This document shows, in pieces, positions 8,846 to 16,167 of a DNA stretch of 44,106 bases. The notes beneath the pieces are model-generated. The model was not told the DNA's origin. It did not search any database and was given only the letters and a program-made list of their open reading frames with translations. The translations under genes and the position numbers were made by a program. Numbering within the stretch: the stretch's first letter is position 1; each line of letters opens with the position of its first letter. This DNA comes from an uncultured Treponema sp. (lineage in GTDB: Bacteria; Spirochaetota; Spirochaetia; Treponematales; Treponemataceae), in the NCBI GenBank assembly GCA_937923945.1, contig CALDWC010000101.1, positions 1 through 44,106 on the forward strand, read 5' to 3'.

Positions 8846-10567
8846 ATGAGTAACAACAAAACATTACCGCTGGTACCGTTTAAGGATATGCCCTATAAAC
8901 GGATTGACCTTAAAGCGGTTGAAGCCGGTTTTCGCGCGGCGTTACAAAAGTTCAATGCTGCCTCTTCGGTTGCAGAACAAATCGAAGCAATCGATGACGT
9001 GCAAAACATCTCACGAGAAGTGAGCACGATGTCTTCGCTCGCATCGGTTCGACACACAATTAACACCGAGGACGAATTTTACGATAAAGAAAACGACTTT
9101 TACGATGAAGCCGGTCCGCACATCAGCAAGTTCTCCAATGAATTTAGTGCCGCAATGGTAAAGTCGAAGTTTCGGAAAGAGCTGGAAGCGGAATTCGGAC
9201 ATCAGATTTTTGATTTAGCCGATTTGGAACTCAAAGTTTTTAAACCCGAAATCGTAGAAGATTTACAAGCCGAAAATAAACTGGTCAGCAAATATGAAAA
9301 ACTCATTGCCTCGGCTCAAATTGAATTTCAGGGTAAAAAATATACGCTTGCACAGTTAGCACCGTTTATGCAGGATACCGATCGTGAAGTTCGCAAAGCA
9401 GCTGCCGCTGCCCGGTACGGTTTTTTTGCGGAACACGAAGCCGAGCTTGATGAAATCTATGATGAGTTGGTAAAAATCCGCACAAAAATCGCTTGCGCAC
9501 TCGGCTATAAAAATTTTGTGCAGCTTGGCTATGACCGACTCGGCAGAACCGAATACAATGCGGAAATGACGGCAAACTATCGGAAACAAATTTACGAACT
9601 CATCGTACCGATTTCCGAAAATTTACGAAAAAGACAAGCGAAGCGTTTACACCTTGACACGATGTATTTTTATGATACCGGTTTGCAATATTTAACCGGA
9701 AATGCCGTTCCGCAAGGCGAACCCGACTGGATTGTTGAACAGGCAAAAAAAATGTATGCCGAGTTGTCTCCTGAAACGAATGAGTTTTTTACGATGATGA
9801 CCGAGTACGGCTTGATGGATTTACTTTCCACCAAGGGCAAGGCGGGCGGCGGATACTGCACCGGTTTCCCGTTATATAAAGTTCCGTTTATTTTTGCAAA
9901 CTTTAACAAAACTCAGCACGATGTGGAAGTGATGACGCACGAAGCGGGACACGCCTTTCAAGCCTACGAAAGCCGTGACGCCCGCCTTTTGGAATACAGC
10001 TGGCCGACGCTTGAAGCGTGCGAAATCCATTCGATGAGTATGGAGTTTTTTACATGGCCGTGGATGGAATTATTCTTTAAACACCAAACGGAAAAGTTTA
10101 AGTTTACTCACCTTTCAGGTGCATTGGAGTTTTTGCCGTACGGAGCGGCTGTTGATGAATTTCAACATTGGGTGTATGAAAACCCGGAAGTAAGCCCCGC
10201 CGAACGGAAAGCCCAGTGGCGCGCTATCGAAAAAAAATACCGTCCGTCTCTTGATTATGCCGGCAATGATTACCTGGAGCGAGGCGGTTTTTGGATGCAG
10301 CAAAGCCACATATTTTCCACGCCGTTTTATTACATCGACTACACGCTGGCCCAAGTGTGCGCATTGCAATTTTGGGTAAAATCCAACAGCGACAGAAAAA
10401 CCGCATGGGAAGATTATTTGCGGTTGTGCCGCGCCGGCGGAAGCCGTCCTTTTTTGGAGCTTTTAAAACTTGCAAACTTAAAAAATCCTTTTGAAGAAGG
10501 CTGCATCGCTTCGGTTGCTCCCGAATGCGAAAAGTGGCTCGACGGCGTTGACGACGCAAAATTATAA
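8846..10567 (+). CDS. pepF: Oligoendopeptidase F (M3 family zinc metallopeptidase)
   Basis: 573 aa. A cytoplasmic zinc peptidase that cleaves short peptides, supplying amino acids from imported oligopeptides. The gluzincin motif HEAGH lies at residues 365-369 in VMTHEAGHAFQAYESR, with the downstream Glu ligand in WPTLEACEIHSMSMEFF. The C-terminal region (FWMQQSHIFSTPFYYIDYTLAQVCALQFW) is typical of M3 oligopeptidases, and the length fits the family (about 560-600). The ATG at 8846 follows AAAGGAAAG. It stands alone with its own promoter; the repeat-rich gap starts just downstream. Confidence 0.92.
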   Translation: MSNNKTLPLVPFKDMPYKRIDLKAVEAGFRAALQKFNAASSVAEQIEAIDDVQNISREVSTMSSLASVRHTINTEDEFYDKENDFYDEAGPHISKFSNEFSAAMVKSKFRKELEAEFGHQIFDLADLELKVFKPEIVEDLQAENKLVSKYEKLIASAQIEFQGKKYTLAQLAPFMQDTDREVRKAAAAARYGFFAEHEAELDEIYDELVKIRTKIACALGYKNFVQLGYDRLGRTEYNAEMTANYRKQIYELIVPISENLRKRQAKRLHLDTMYFYDTGLQYLTGNAVPQGEPDWIVEQAKKMYAELSPETNEFFTMMTEYGLMDLLSTKGKAGGGYCTGFPLYKVPFIFANFNKTQHDVEVMTHEAGHAFQAYESRDARLLEYSWPTLEACEIHSMSMEFFTWPWMELFFKHQTEKFKFTHLSGALEFLPYGAAVDEFQHWVYENPEVSPAERKAQWRAIEKKYRPSLDYAGNDYLERGGFWMQQSHIFSTPFYYIDYTLAQVCALQFWVKSNSDRKTAWEDYLRLCRAGGSRPFLELLKLANLKNPFEEGCIASVAPECEKWLDGVDDAKL

Positions 10568-10633
10568 CACCATTTCTTTATGCATCTCGTATAAAACCTT
10601 GCGTCGATTACGGGGTGCATTCGTTTCCTACGA

Positions 10634-10675
10634 GGATGCATTGATTAATTCTGAATTGAATTAATCAATGCATCC
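10634..10675. repeat. Perfect palindrome related to the left end of the modular repeat
   Basis: GGATGCATTGATTAATT (10634-10650) is perfectly complementary to 10659-10675 across an 8-nt loop. The TTGATTAATT and GAATTGAATTAATCA parts are those of the repeat family's end block (compare 22610-22648). It lies about 65 nt after pepF. Confidence 0.7.
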
Positions 10676-10930
10676 TTAAATAAGTATTTAAATTTACGAA
10701 GTTTTCCTATCGCGGCATTGCAAAAAATCTCAATCGCTTATATGCAACATTTGCGATGATTAACATGTATAAGCTTGCCCAAATCATAGGATAAGCGGGA
10801 AACCCCGCAGTGTTGGCAGACACAGCCAACAAATGCAGGCTTTATTTCATAAAAAAGACCGAAAAATATTTCCACACAAGTATTATTTTACTTAAAAGCT
10901 ATAATTTATACCTAACAAATTTCGTACAAT

Positions 10931-10957
10931 AAAAAAACACTGAATTGTTCAGTGTTT
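10931..10957 (-). terminator. Terminator downstream of rlmD
   Basis: AAACACTGAA (10935-10944) pairs perfectly with TTCAGTGTTT (10948-10957) around a 3-nt loop. On the minus strand the stem is followed by a run of T. It ends the rlmD transcript about 265 nt after the stop codon, so the repeat copy between them would form its 3' UTR. Confidence 0.75.
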
Positions 10958-11004
10958 CCATAGGCATACGCCCACACTTGGTACTCTTGAAAGTAAACCG
11001 GTAT

Positions 11005-11236
11005 GGCAACGCTGATGAAAGGCTTGCCGCCGTTTACCGGCAAACTTTGCAAAGCAAAGTTTTTTGCTTCGCAAAGTATCTCCTACTTGTTTCTCAATGT
11101 TCAGTATAATCATAGTAGATTCTGAACATTTGCGAAACAATAGATTTTAAATGTGGGCACTGAAAGGTCGACTTTTAAAAACTTTTAGTTTTTTGAAAGA
11201 TGCCCTCAATTTTTGATTGAATTAATCATGGCCTCC
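11005..11236 (-). repeat. Modular intergenic repeat, copy 3 (most complete)
   Basis: Reverse orientation, 232 bp, all blocks present. On the plus strand, in order: CAACGCTGATGAAAGGCTTG, a CTTTGC/GCAAAG hairpin block (11042-11075), the palindromic block TTGTTTCTCAATGTTCAG ... CTGAACATTTGCGAAACAA (about 11087-11141), GGGCACTGAAAGGTCGAC, an A/T-rich TTTAAAAACTTTTAG block, and the end block ATTGAATTAATCATGGCCTCC. The last block overlaps rlmD and supplies its final codons and stop. Confidence 0.85.
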
Positions 11237-12598
11237 TATACCATCAATCTTTGTCATTGATACTACCGTCTCCACATGCGACGTATAGGGAAACATATCA
11301 ACGAGCGTCGTGTGCGCAAGCGCGTAACCGCTTGCGGTGAGTATTTTTAAATCGCGCGCTAACGTTGCAGGATTACAGGAAACATACACAATCTTTGAAA
11401 CGTTTGATCGCGCGATAAACTGTAGCGCCTTTTTCCCGATACCCGCGCGCGGCGGGTCGACAACGATTTTCGTTTGGTCAAATGAGTGTCGCGCTAAAAA
11501 TTGCGGCGTGAATATTTTTTCAACATCGCCTGCAATAAACTCCGCATTGTTGATGTGATTCAAACGGGCATTTTCCGTTGCATTTTTAACCGCATCTTTT
11601 CCGATTTCGATACCGATAATTTTTTTCACCGCAGGAGCAATACCGAGTGAAATACTTCCGACGCCGCAAAATAAATCAAACACACCGTCATTTCTATGCG
11701 GCGTCAGCTGTTCCCGCACTTCCGTAAAAAGCTTTTCCGCCTGTTTTGTGTTTACCTGAAAAAACGAATGCGGAGAAATTCGAAACTGCCTCCCGCCCAA
11801 ACTGATATGTAAAAATTGTTCACCGAAAAGGTGCAGGAGTTTTCCGCTTGCATCCTGCACATACACCGACACGACGGAAGATTCTTGCAGCAGTGCGGTG
11901 AGCGCATCACGAAACCTGTCGGCAGCTGTTTTTTCAAGAGCATCGCCTTTGAAATATATTCCGTAGATAAAAATAATTTGCACCTTTGTTTCCGTGTTAT
12001 CGGTACGTAGTATAATTTCTTGCAAGTCGTCGAATAATACATCTCGGTACGGATTTTTGTCGGCTAATTGATTTTGAAAAAGCACTTTTATGCTTGTAAC
12101 GATTCTCCGCATAATTTCAGGAAGTAAACGACAGTGCGGCGCATCAACGACCGTGTGGGAATTTCGTTCAAAAAAGCCGATGTTCAGGTTGCCATCCTTT
12201 ACGGCACATTTGAGCTGAACGTTGTTTCGGTAAAAATCGGTCTGTTCACTTCGGATAACTTTATCAACATGGAAACCGTCATCCCGCAACGCTCGCTTTA
12301 TTTTTTCCGTGAGTGCTTTTTCTTTTACGGCGATTTGTCCGCGGTAGCTATACTCCCGCAATGAACAGCCGCCGCAGAGTTCGCTGTGTGCACAATTACT
12401 TTCACAGCGGAACGGGGACGGTATGAGCGTGTCGACAATTTCCGCTTCAAAATAATTGGATTTTTGCGCGGTTATTTTTAACTGCACCGTATCACCGACA
12501 ACACCGCCTACAGTAAAATACACCGCCCCGTTGTGCTTCGCGATACTTCGTCCATCATCGGTGATATCAACAATTTTTGCTTGGAGAATTTCGCCCAT
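11222..12598 (-). CDS. rlmD: 23S rRNA (uracil-5-)-methyltransferase, RlmD/RumA family
   Basis: 458 aa. It methylates C5 of a uridine in 23S rRNA using S-adenosylmethionine. An N-terminal TRAM domain (residues 1-60) is followed by [4Fe-4S] ligands C65, C69, C75, C78 (FRCESNCAHSELCGGCS) and probably C156. The methyltransferase domain has LFCGVGSISLGIA (SAM loop), VVDPPRAGIGKKAL, and the catalytic cysteine in YVSCNPATLARDL. The target uridine (U1939, U747 or both) cannot be told from sequence. The C-terminal GGHD and stop codon are encoded by the end of repeat copy 3. The ATG at 12598 has no ribosome site. A TTGACT at 12629-12634 sits so that a weak -10 (TAAAAA, 12607-12612) lies 8 nt before the start. 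Confidence 0.9.
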   Translation of the reverse strand: MGEILQAKIVDITDDGRSIAKHNGAVYFTVGGVVGDTVQLKITAQKSNYFEAEIVDTLIPSPFRCESNCAHSELCGGCSLREYSYRGQIAVKEKALTEKIKRALRDDGFHVDKVIRSEQTDFYRNNVQLKCAVKDGNLNIGFFERNSHTVVDAPHCRLLPEIMRRIVTSIKVLFQNQLADKNPYRDVLFDDLQEIILRTDNTETKVQIIFIYGIYFKGDALEKTAADRFRDALTALLQESSVVSVYVQDASGKLLHLFGEQFLHISLGGRQFRISPHSFFQVNTKQAEKLFTEVREQLTPHRNDGVFDLFCGVGSISLGIAPAVKKIIGIEIGKDAVKNATENARLNHINNAEFIAGDVEKIFTPQFLARHSFDQTKIVVDPPRAGIGKKALQFIARSNVSKIVYVSCNPATLARDLKILTASGYALAHTTLVDMFPYTSHVETVVSMTKIDGIGGHD

Positions 12599-12708
12599 AG
12601 AACGTATTTTTAAATATTACCGTTAAAAAGTCAAGTCGGCGTGCAGAATCAGATTGCGGTTCCGTTTTACTTGAAAACCGATTTTTTGAGTTTATTTATA
12701 TAAAAGAC

Positions 12709-12737
12709 TTGACTTTTTTTTCTTTTTCGTGTACTAT
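12709..12737 (+). promoter_or_regulatory. Promoter of the Ser/Arg tRNA cluster
   Basis: TTGACT (12709-12714), 17-nt spacer, TACTAT (12732-12737), 13 nt before the first tRNA. Confidence 0.75.
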
Positions 12738-12750
12738 GTACAACACATTC

Positions 12751-12835
12751 GGAGCGATGGCCGAGTGGTTGAAGGCGGCGGTCTTGAAAACCGTTGTGCT
12801 GCGAGGTACCGGGGGTTCGAATCCCCCTTGCTCCG
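12751..12835 (+). tRNA. tRNA-Ser(UGA)
   Basis: Acceptor GGAGCGA pairs with TTGCTCC; discriminator G. Anticodon loop CTTGAAA gives UGA. It has a long class II variable arm and the T-loop TTCGAAT. CCA is not encoded. Confidence 0.95.
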
Positions 12836-12838
12836 TTC

Positions 12839-12926
12839 GGAAAGGTGCGAGAGTGGCCGAATCGGGCTCCCTGCTAAGGAGTTGTTCCCCATAAGGGTTC
12901 CGGGGGTTCGAATCCCCCCCTTTCCG
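12839..12926 (+). tRNA. tRNA-Ser(GCU)
   Basis: Acceptor GGAAAGG with CCTTTCC; anticodon loop CTGCTAA gives GCU (AGC/AGU codons). Class II variable arm. Only 3 nt separate it from the preceding tRNA, so the two are processed from one transcript. Confidence 0.95.
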
Positions 12927-12996
12927 TATTTCTTAAAGTGCGTCAACTTTAGGAAGCTTCGATTACAAGTGCTTCTACATCGCTTGTATAAAATTT

Positions 12997-13070
12997 GAGG
13001 CTATAGCTCAGCTGGATAGAGCGTCAGATTGCGGATCTGAAGGTCGGCAGTTCGAACCCGCCTAGCCTCA
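12997..13070 (+). tRNA. tRNA-Arg(GCG)
   Basis: Acceptor GAGGCTA with TAGCCTC; discriminator A. Anticodon stem TCAGA/TCTGA with loop TTGCGGA gives GCG, read as Arg (CGC/CGU). Most bacteria use ACG edited to inosine here. The T stem GGCAG/CCGCC has an A-C mismatch at the second pair from the loop. Confidence 0.9.
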
Positions 13071-13081
13071 TTTTATTTCAC

Positions 13082-13117
13082 TGCCACTCAAAGCGGAGGC
13101 TCATCACCTCAGTGGCA
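13082..13117 (+). other. Hairpin between tRNA-Arg and tRNA-Ser(CGA)
   Basis: TGCCACT pairs with AGTGGCA, with an inner GAGG/CCTC stem. No T-run follows, so it is more likely a processing or spacer structure than a terminator. Confidence 0.4.
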
Positions 13118-13122
13118 CCACT

Positions 13123-13209
13123 GGAGAGATGCGAGAGTGGTTGAATCGGGCGGTCTCGAAAACCGTTGTTCCTGCAAAGGTTCCGGGGGTTCGAATCCCC
13201 CTCTCTCCG
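13123..13209 (+). tRNA. tRNA-Ser(CGA)
   Basis: Acceptor GGAGAGA with TCTCTCC; anticodon loop CTCGAAA gives CGA (UCG). Long variable arm. Confidence 0.95.
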
Positions 13210-13236
13210 TTTATATTACCGAAATCGGTAAACTCT

Positions 13237-13321
13237 GGAGAGATGTCCGAGTGGTTGAAGGTGCACGATTGGAAGTCGTGTATGCTGAAAAGTATCGGGG
13301 GTTCGAATCCCCCTCTCTCCG
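13237..13321 (+). tRNA. tRNA-Ser(GGA)
   Basis: Acceptor GGAGAGA with TCTCTCC; anticodon loop TTGGAAG gives GGA (UCC/UCU). Long variable arm. With the three other Ser tRNAs here, every serine codon is covered. Confidence 0.95.
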
Positions 13322-13326
13322 TTCGG

Positions 13327-13350
13327 CATCGGTTTAGCGCCGATGTCTTT
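13327..13350 (+). terminator. Probable terminator of the tRNA cluster
   Basis: CATCGG (13327-13332) pairs with CCGATG (13340-13345), followed by a short T-rich stretch, immediately after tRNA-Ser(GGA). Confidence 0.5.
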
Positions 13351-13680
13351 GTTATTCGTGAGACTTTTTAGAAATGTCCGGGGCTATGCAAAGAGCGTTT
13401 TTCAAACCCCGTCAGATTCGGAAGAAAGCAGCGGTAGAAAGATTGTTCTTGTGCCGTAGATTCCCGGGCTTTTCTAAGAGGTTTCTTGATTATCTATTTT
13501 CTCTGATAAAAAAGTGTGAACTCCTGCTATTTCAACGGAAAGTCATTTTACAAAACTGAAAGCTTTGCTTTTTTCTGTTTTTTCCCGCAGTTGTCCAATG
13601 TATCGGAAAGGTTGCATCGGCTCGATGTACCGCTTTCTAAAACCGAATGTATGTGTCGATATTTTGTATTTCGTGCATCG
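13351..13680. other. Non-coding gap upstream of the HAD gene
   Basis: About 330 nt with no convincing coding region; short frames here lack ribosome sites and recognisable domains. No copy of the modular repeat was found. Confidence 0.5.
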
Positions 13681-13709
13681 TTGACTTTATCCCCCGAAAT
13701 AATGATAAT
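13681..13709 (+). promoter_or_regulatory. Promoter of the HAD-like gene (near-leaderless)
   Basis: TTGACT (13681-13686), 17-nt spacer, GATAAT (13704-13709). The ATG at 13719 begins only 9 nt after the -10 box. Confidence 0.6.
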
Positions 13710-13718
13710 GGAAAATGT

Positions 13719-14840
13719 ATGAATACCCCCGTTGTTTTGAAAACCCTGCAGTGGTATCCGCATAATCGGCAAAACTTGGAAAGGCTCATTGCCGAAAATG
13801 CTTTTGCCGGAAATTATGCTGTGTTTGATTGGGATTTTACCTGCATTTTTTATGATACGCAGGATAATTTATTTGTATATCAGTTGGAGCAACTCCGGTT
13901 TAATCTTTCACCTGAGGAATTTTCGAAAACCATTCGCGCTGGTATCGCGCAGGATACGCTGTTGCCCGATACGATAAATGCTGACGGAAAAGCGCTGAGC
14001 GCAGCGGAATTGTCGGAAGACTTGGACGGCTTGTATGCGTTTTTGTATGCGGAATACGCCGGATTGGGCGGCACGAAATCACTTGCGGCGGTAACCGCAA
14101 CGGCTGAATACCGATCGTTCAAGGCGAAAATGCTTGTATTGATGGAAGGAGTCCATCGCTTATGCGGCGTTGATTTGTGTCAGCTTGTGAGTACCGGAAT
14201 GACCGTGCCGGAACTTGAAACGCTGGCGGAAGCGGCGATTGACAAGGCGCTGACCGATGAAATCCGCTACTATAAAATTACTTCGGATAAAACTTTGCCG
14301 GGCAAAGCGGGCGTAGTAACGGGGCGCTACCGTAAAGGGATTCGTCTCCAGCCTGAAATGCAAAATCTCCTGCATGTGTTGAACGAAAACGGCATTGAAA
14401 CGTATATCTGTTCTGCGTCGCAGGAAGTTCCGGTGCGCGTTTTTGCATGCAGCAAAAAATACGCGTACCGGCTCAAGCCGGAGCTGGTATACGGCAGGAG
14501 GCGGCTTTTGAACACGGACGGAACATTTACGGCTGAAAACGACACGGCGATTCCTCCGACGCGGCGGGAAGGAAAAGCTGAAGCAATTTGCCGTCTCATG
14601 CAGCCGAAGCATCGGGGCAAGCCGCCGATTTTAATTGCCGGCGACAGCGACGGAGATTTTTTTATGATGGATGCGTTCAAAGATTCCGCCGTGCTTTTGA
14701 TTTTTGACCGCGGTTTTGATGCAAGCGCAAATATTTTTGAGTTTATTCAACGGGGGCTTAGTGAGCGGAATACCGCCAATGCTTCAATACTAGTACAACG
14801 GCGGAATCCGCAAACAGGTTTATTCGACGGTGTACTTTAA
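13719..14840 (+). CDS. HAD-superfamily phosphatase (phosphoserine phosphatase-like)
   Basis: 373 aa. Motif I is AVFDWDFT, with nucleophile D37 and acid/base D39. Motif II is probably the Ser in YICSASQEVP near residue 230. Motifs III/IV are KAEAICRL and IAGDSDGDFFMMDAF near 310-330, with paired Asp for magnesium. A large cap of about 170 residues between motifs I and II suits PSP-like HAD hydrolases, but the substrate is unknown. The ATG at 13719 is chosen because it begins right after a promoter and the domain starts soon after it; the frame is open further upstream. It precedes ispE by 79 nt, but ispE has its own promoter. Confidence 0.8.
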   Translation: MNTPVVLKTLQWYPHNRQNLERLIAENAFAGNYAVFDWDFTCIFYDTQDNLFVYQLEQLRFNLSPEEFSKTIRAGIAQDTLLPDTINADGKALSAAELSEDLDGLYAFLYAEYAGLGGTKSLAAVTATAEYRSFKAKMLVLMEGVHRLCGVDLCQLVSTGMTVPELETLAEAAIDKALTDEIRYYKITSDKTLPGKAGVVTGRYRKGIRLQPEMQNLLHVLNENGIETYICSASQEVPVRVFACSKKYAYRLKPELVYGRRRLLNTDGTFTAENDTAIPPTRREGKAEAICRLMQPKHRGKPPILIAGDSDGDFFMMDAFKDSAVLLIFDRGFDASANIFEFIQRGLSERNTANASILVQRRNPQTGLFDGVL

Positions 14841-14882
14841 AGTTGAAATTAAAATTTCTTTCGGCAAAAACACCAAAAAGCC

Positions 14883-14910
14883 TTGACAATTTTTTAAATT
14901 TATTTATAAT
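14883..14910 (+). promoter_or_regulatory. Promoter of ispE (leaderless candidate)
   Basis: TTGACA (14883-14888), 16-nt spacer, TATAAT (14905-14910), both exact consensus. The ATG at 14920 begins 9 nt after the -10 box and has no ribosome site. Confidence 0.8.
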
Positions 14911-14919
14911 TGGTAAAAC

Positions 14920-15819
14920 ATGTTGGATACTCCTGTTTGTGAAATGGCTCCGGCAAAGATAAATCTTCATTTGCAGGTCGGAGCGAAACGAACGGACGGT
15001 TTTCATGAAATTGAAAGCATTTTTCAGAGTATTTCGCTTGCCGATTGGTTATTGGTGCGTATTTCTGAAAATTTTTCAGTTACGTGTGTGAATTATGAGT
15101 TGCCCGCTGAAAATTCGCTGACAAAAGCCTATCGCGTATTTTGTGCGAAAACGGGTTTTCATCGCGGTGTTGAAGTAACGCTCATAAAACGGATTCCGGC
15201 ATGTGCAGGCTTAGGTGGCGCGTCAACGGATGCTGTTGCTTTGTTAAAAGCGCTAAACCGATTGAGTGATGTCAGCCTTTCGGAAACGGAACTTGCGGCA
15301 GCTGCTCTTGAAGTCGGTAGCGATTGTCCGTTTTTTATAAAAGCCGGAACGGCGTTTGTAAGCGGACGCGGTGAAATCCTTGAGTCGGTGCAATCGAAAG
15401 CAGGTTGCGGACTTTTGATTTTTCCGCAGGTGCCGAGCAAAACGGAAAAAGCCTATTCGCTTTTGGATACATACCGAAATGTGAAATCCGAAGCGACTGA
15501 CGAAAAGTCGCTGGAATTACGGTTGGGGTCTGCGGAGCGGGAGCGGCAATTACGGGCTTTGTATACCGCCGGCGATTTTTCCGCATGGAGCGGCAGCGCT
15601 GTATCGTTTACTAATGACTTTGAAACGGTGGTATTTGCACAACAGCGGGAAGTCGCCGAAGCAAAAAAAGCACTTTTAAAGGCGGGTGCCGATTTTGCGT
15701 TAATGACCGGAAGCGGTTCGGCTGTTTTCGGGCTTTTTGAACGAGATACGGATTTGCAATCAGCTGAAAAGAAACTGAAAACGCAATTTCGATTTTGTGA
15801 GCCTTTTATATTTATTTAG
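14920..15819 (+). CDS. ispE: 4-diphosphocytidyl-2-C-methyl-D-erythritol kinase
   Basis: 299 aa. A GHMP kinase that phosphorylates CDP-ME in the non-mevalonate isoprenoid pathway. MAPAKINLHLQVG near the N-terminus holds the substrate Lys; PACAGLGGASTDAVALL near residue 88 is the ATP loop; MTGSGSAVFGLF near 266 is motif 3. The length is normal. The ATG at 14920 sits directly after a consensus promoter, so the message is predicted to be leaderless. An internal ATG (14944) just before APAKINL is the alternative start, also without a ribosome site. tRNA-Gln follows 36 nt downstream and may be read through. Confidence 0.93.
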   Translation: MLDTPVCEMAPAKINLHLQVGAKRTDGFHEIESIFQSISLADWLLVRISENFSVTCVNYELPAENSLTKAYRVFCAKTGFHRGVEVTLIKRIPACAGLGGASTDAVALLKALNRLSDVSLSETELAAAALEVGSDCPFFIKAGTAFVSGRGEILESVQSKAGCGLLIFPQVPSKTEKAYSLLDTYRNVKSEATDEKSLELRLGSAERERQLRALYTAGDFSAWSGSAVSFTNDFETVVFAQQREVAEAKKALLKAGADFALMTGSGSAVFGLFERDTDLQSAEKKLKTQFRFCEPFIFI

Positions 15820-15855
15820 ATGAGAATTTCTAAACCTTGGGTTGGGATTTCATAT

Positions 15856-15928
15856 TGGGACGTCGGCAAGTGGTAAGCCAACGGCTTTTGGTGCCGTCAT
15901 TCCGTAGGTTCGAATCCTACCGTCCCAG
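15856..15928 (+). tRNA. tRNA-Gln(UUG)
   Basis: Acceptor TGGGACG with CGTCCCA; discriminator G. Anticodon stem ACGGC/GCCGT with loop TTTTGGT gives UUG. No separate promoter is evident; probably cotranscribed from ispE. A small CCGCA/TGCGG hairpin follows at 15935-15946. Confidence 0.95.
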
Positions 15929-15953
15929 ATTTTTCCGCAAATGCGGACCTTGA

Positions 15954-16147
15954 GGAGGCTCTTGATTAATTAAATCGAGAATTAATCAGTGCCCGCCTTT
16001 AAAATCGTTGTTTCGCAAATGTTCAGAATTTACCATAATTATACTGAACATTGAGAAACAATAATGGAGATACTTTGCTTTTGCAAAAAAACTTTGCGAA
16101 GCAAAGCTTGCTGTTAAACGGCGCCAAGCCTTTAATCAGCGTTTCCT
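15954..16147 (+). repeat. Modular intergenic repeat, copy in front of rplY
   Basis: Forward orientation: GGAGGCTCTTGATTAATT, then CAGTGCCCGCC, the palindromic block TTGTTTCGCAAATGTTCAG ... CTGAACATTGAGAAACAA (about 16008-16062), the GCTTTGC-type hairpin block, and CAAGCCTTTAATCAGCG. The A/T-rich block between the end block and GTGCCC is missing compared with copy 3. The first part is itself palindromic (TGATTAATT / AATTAATCA). The repeat ends 20 nt before the rplY start codon. Confidence 0.85.
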
Positions 16148-16167
16148 TGAACAGGTGGAGTGATATT

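Larger units (their letters stand above)
10568..11004. other. Non-coding gap between pepF and rlmD
   Basis: No coding region is supported. It holds a perfect 17-bp palindrome (10634-10675), two small GC hairpins (GCGGG at 10795-10799 with CCCGC; GTTGGC 10812-10817 with GCCAAC 10825-10830) and a terminator for the minus strand at 10931-10957. The stretch 10676-10900 could be a structured RNA but matches no class I recognise. Confidence 0.6.

Noticed and set aside
12709..12998. Open frames across the serine tRNA genes on both strands
   Set aside because: They translate tRNA sequence; the cloverleaf structures are clear and no protein is supported.
16008..16062. Promoter inside the palindromic block of the repeat (TATACT / TATAAT in the loop)
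   Set aside because: A -10-like string exists in several copies, but no -35 lies at 16-18 nt; not supported.
16051..16167. N-terminal extension of rplY by 39 codons
   Set aside because: It is encoded by the modular repeat; the L25 domain begins at MEQKVLNG with a ribosome site.
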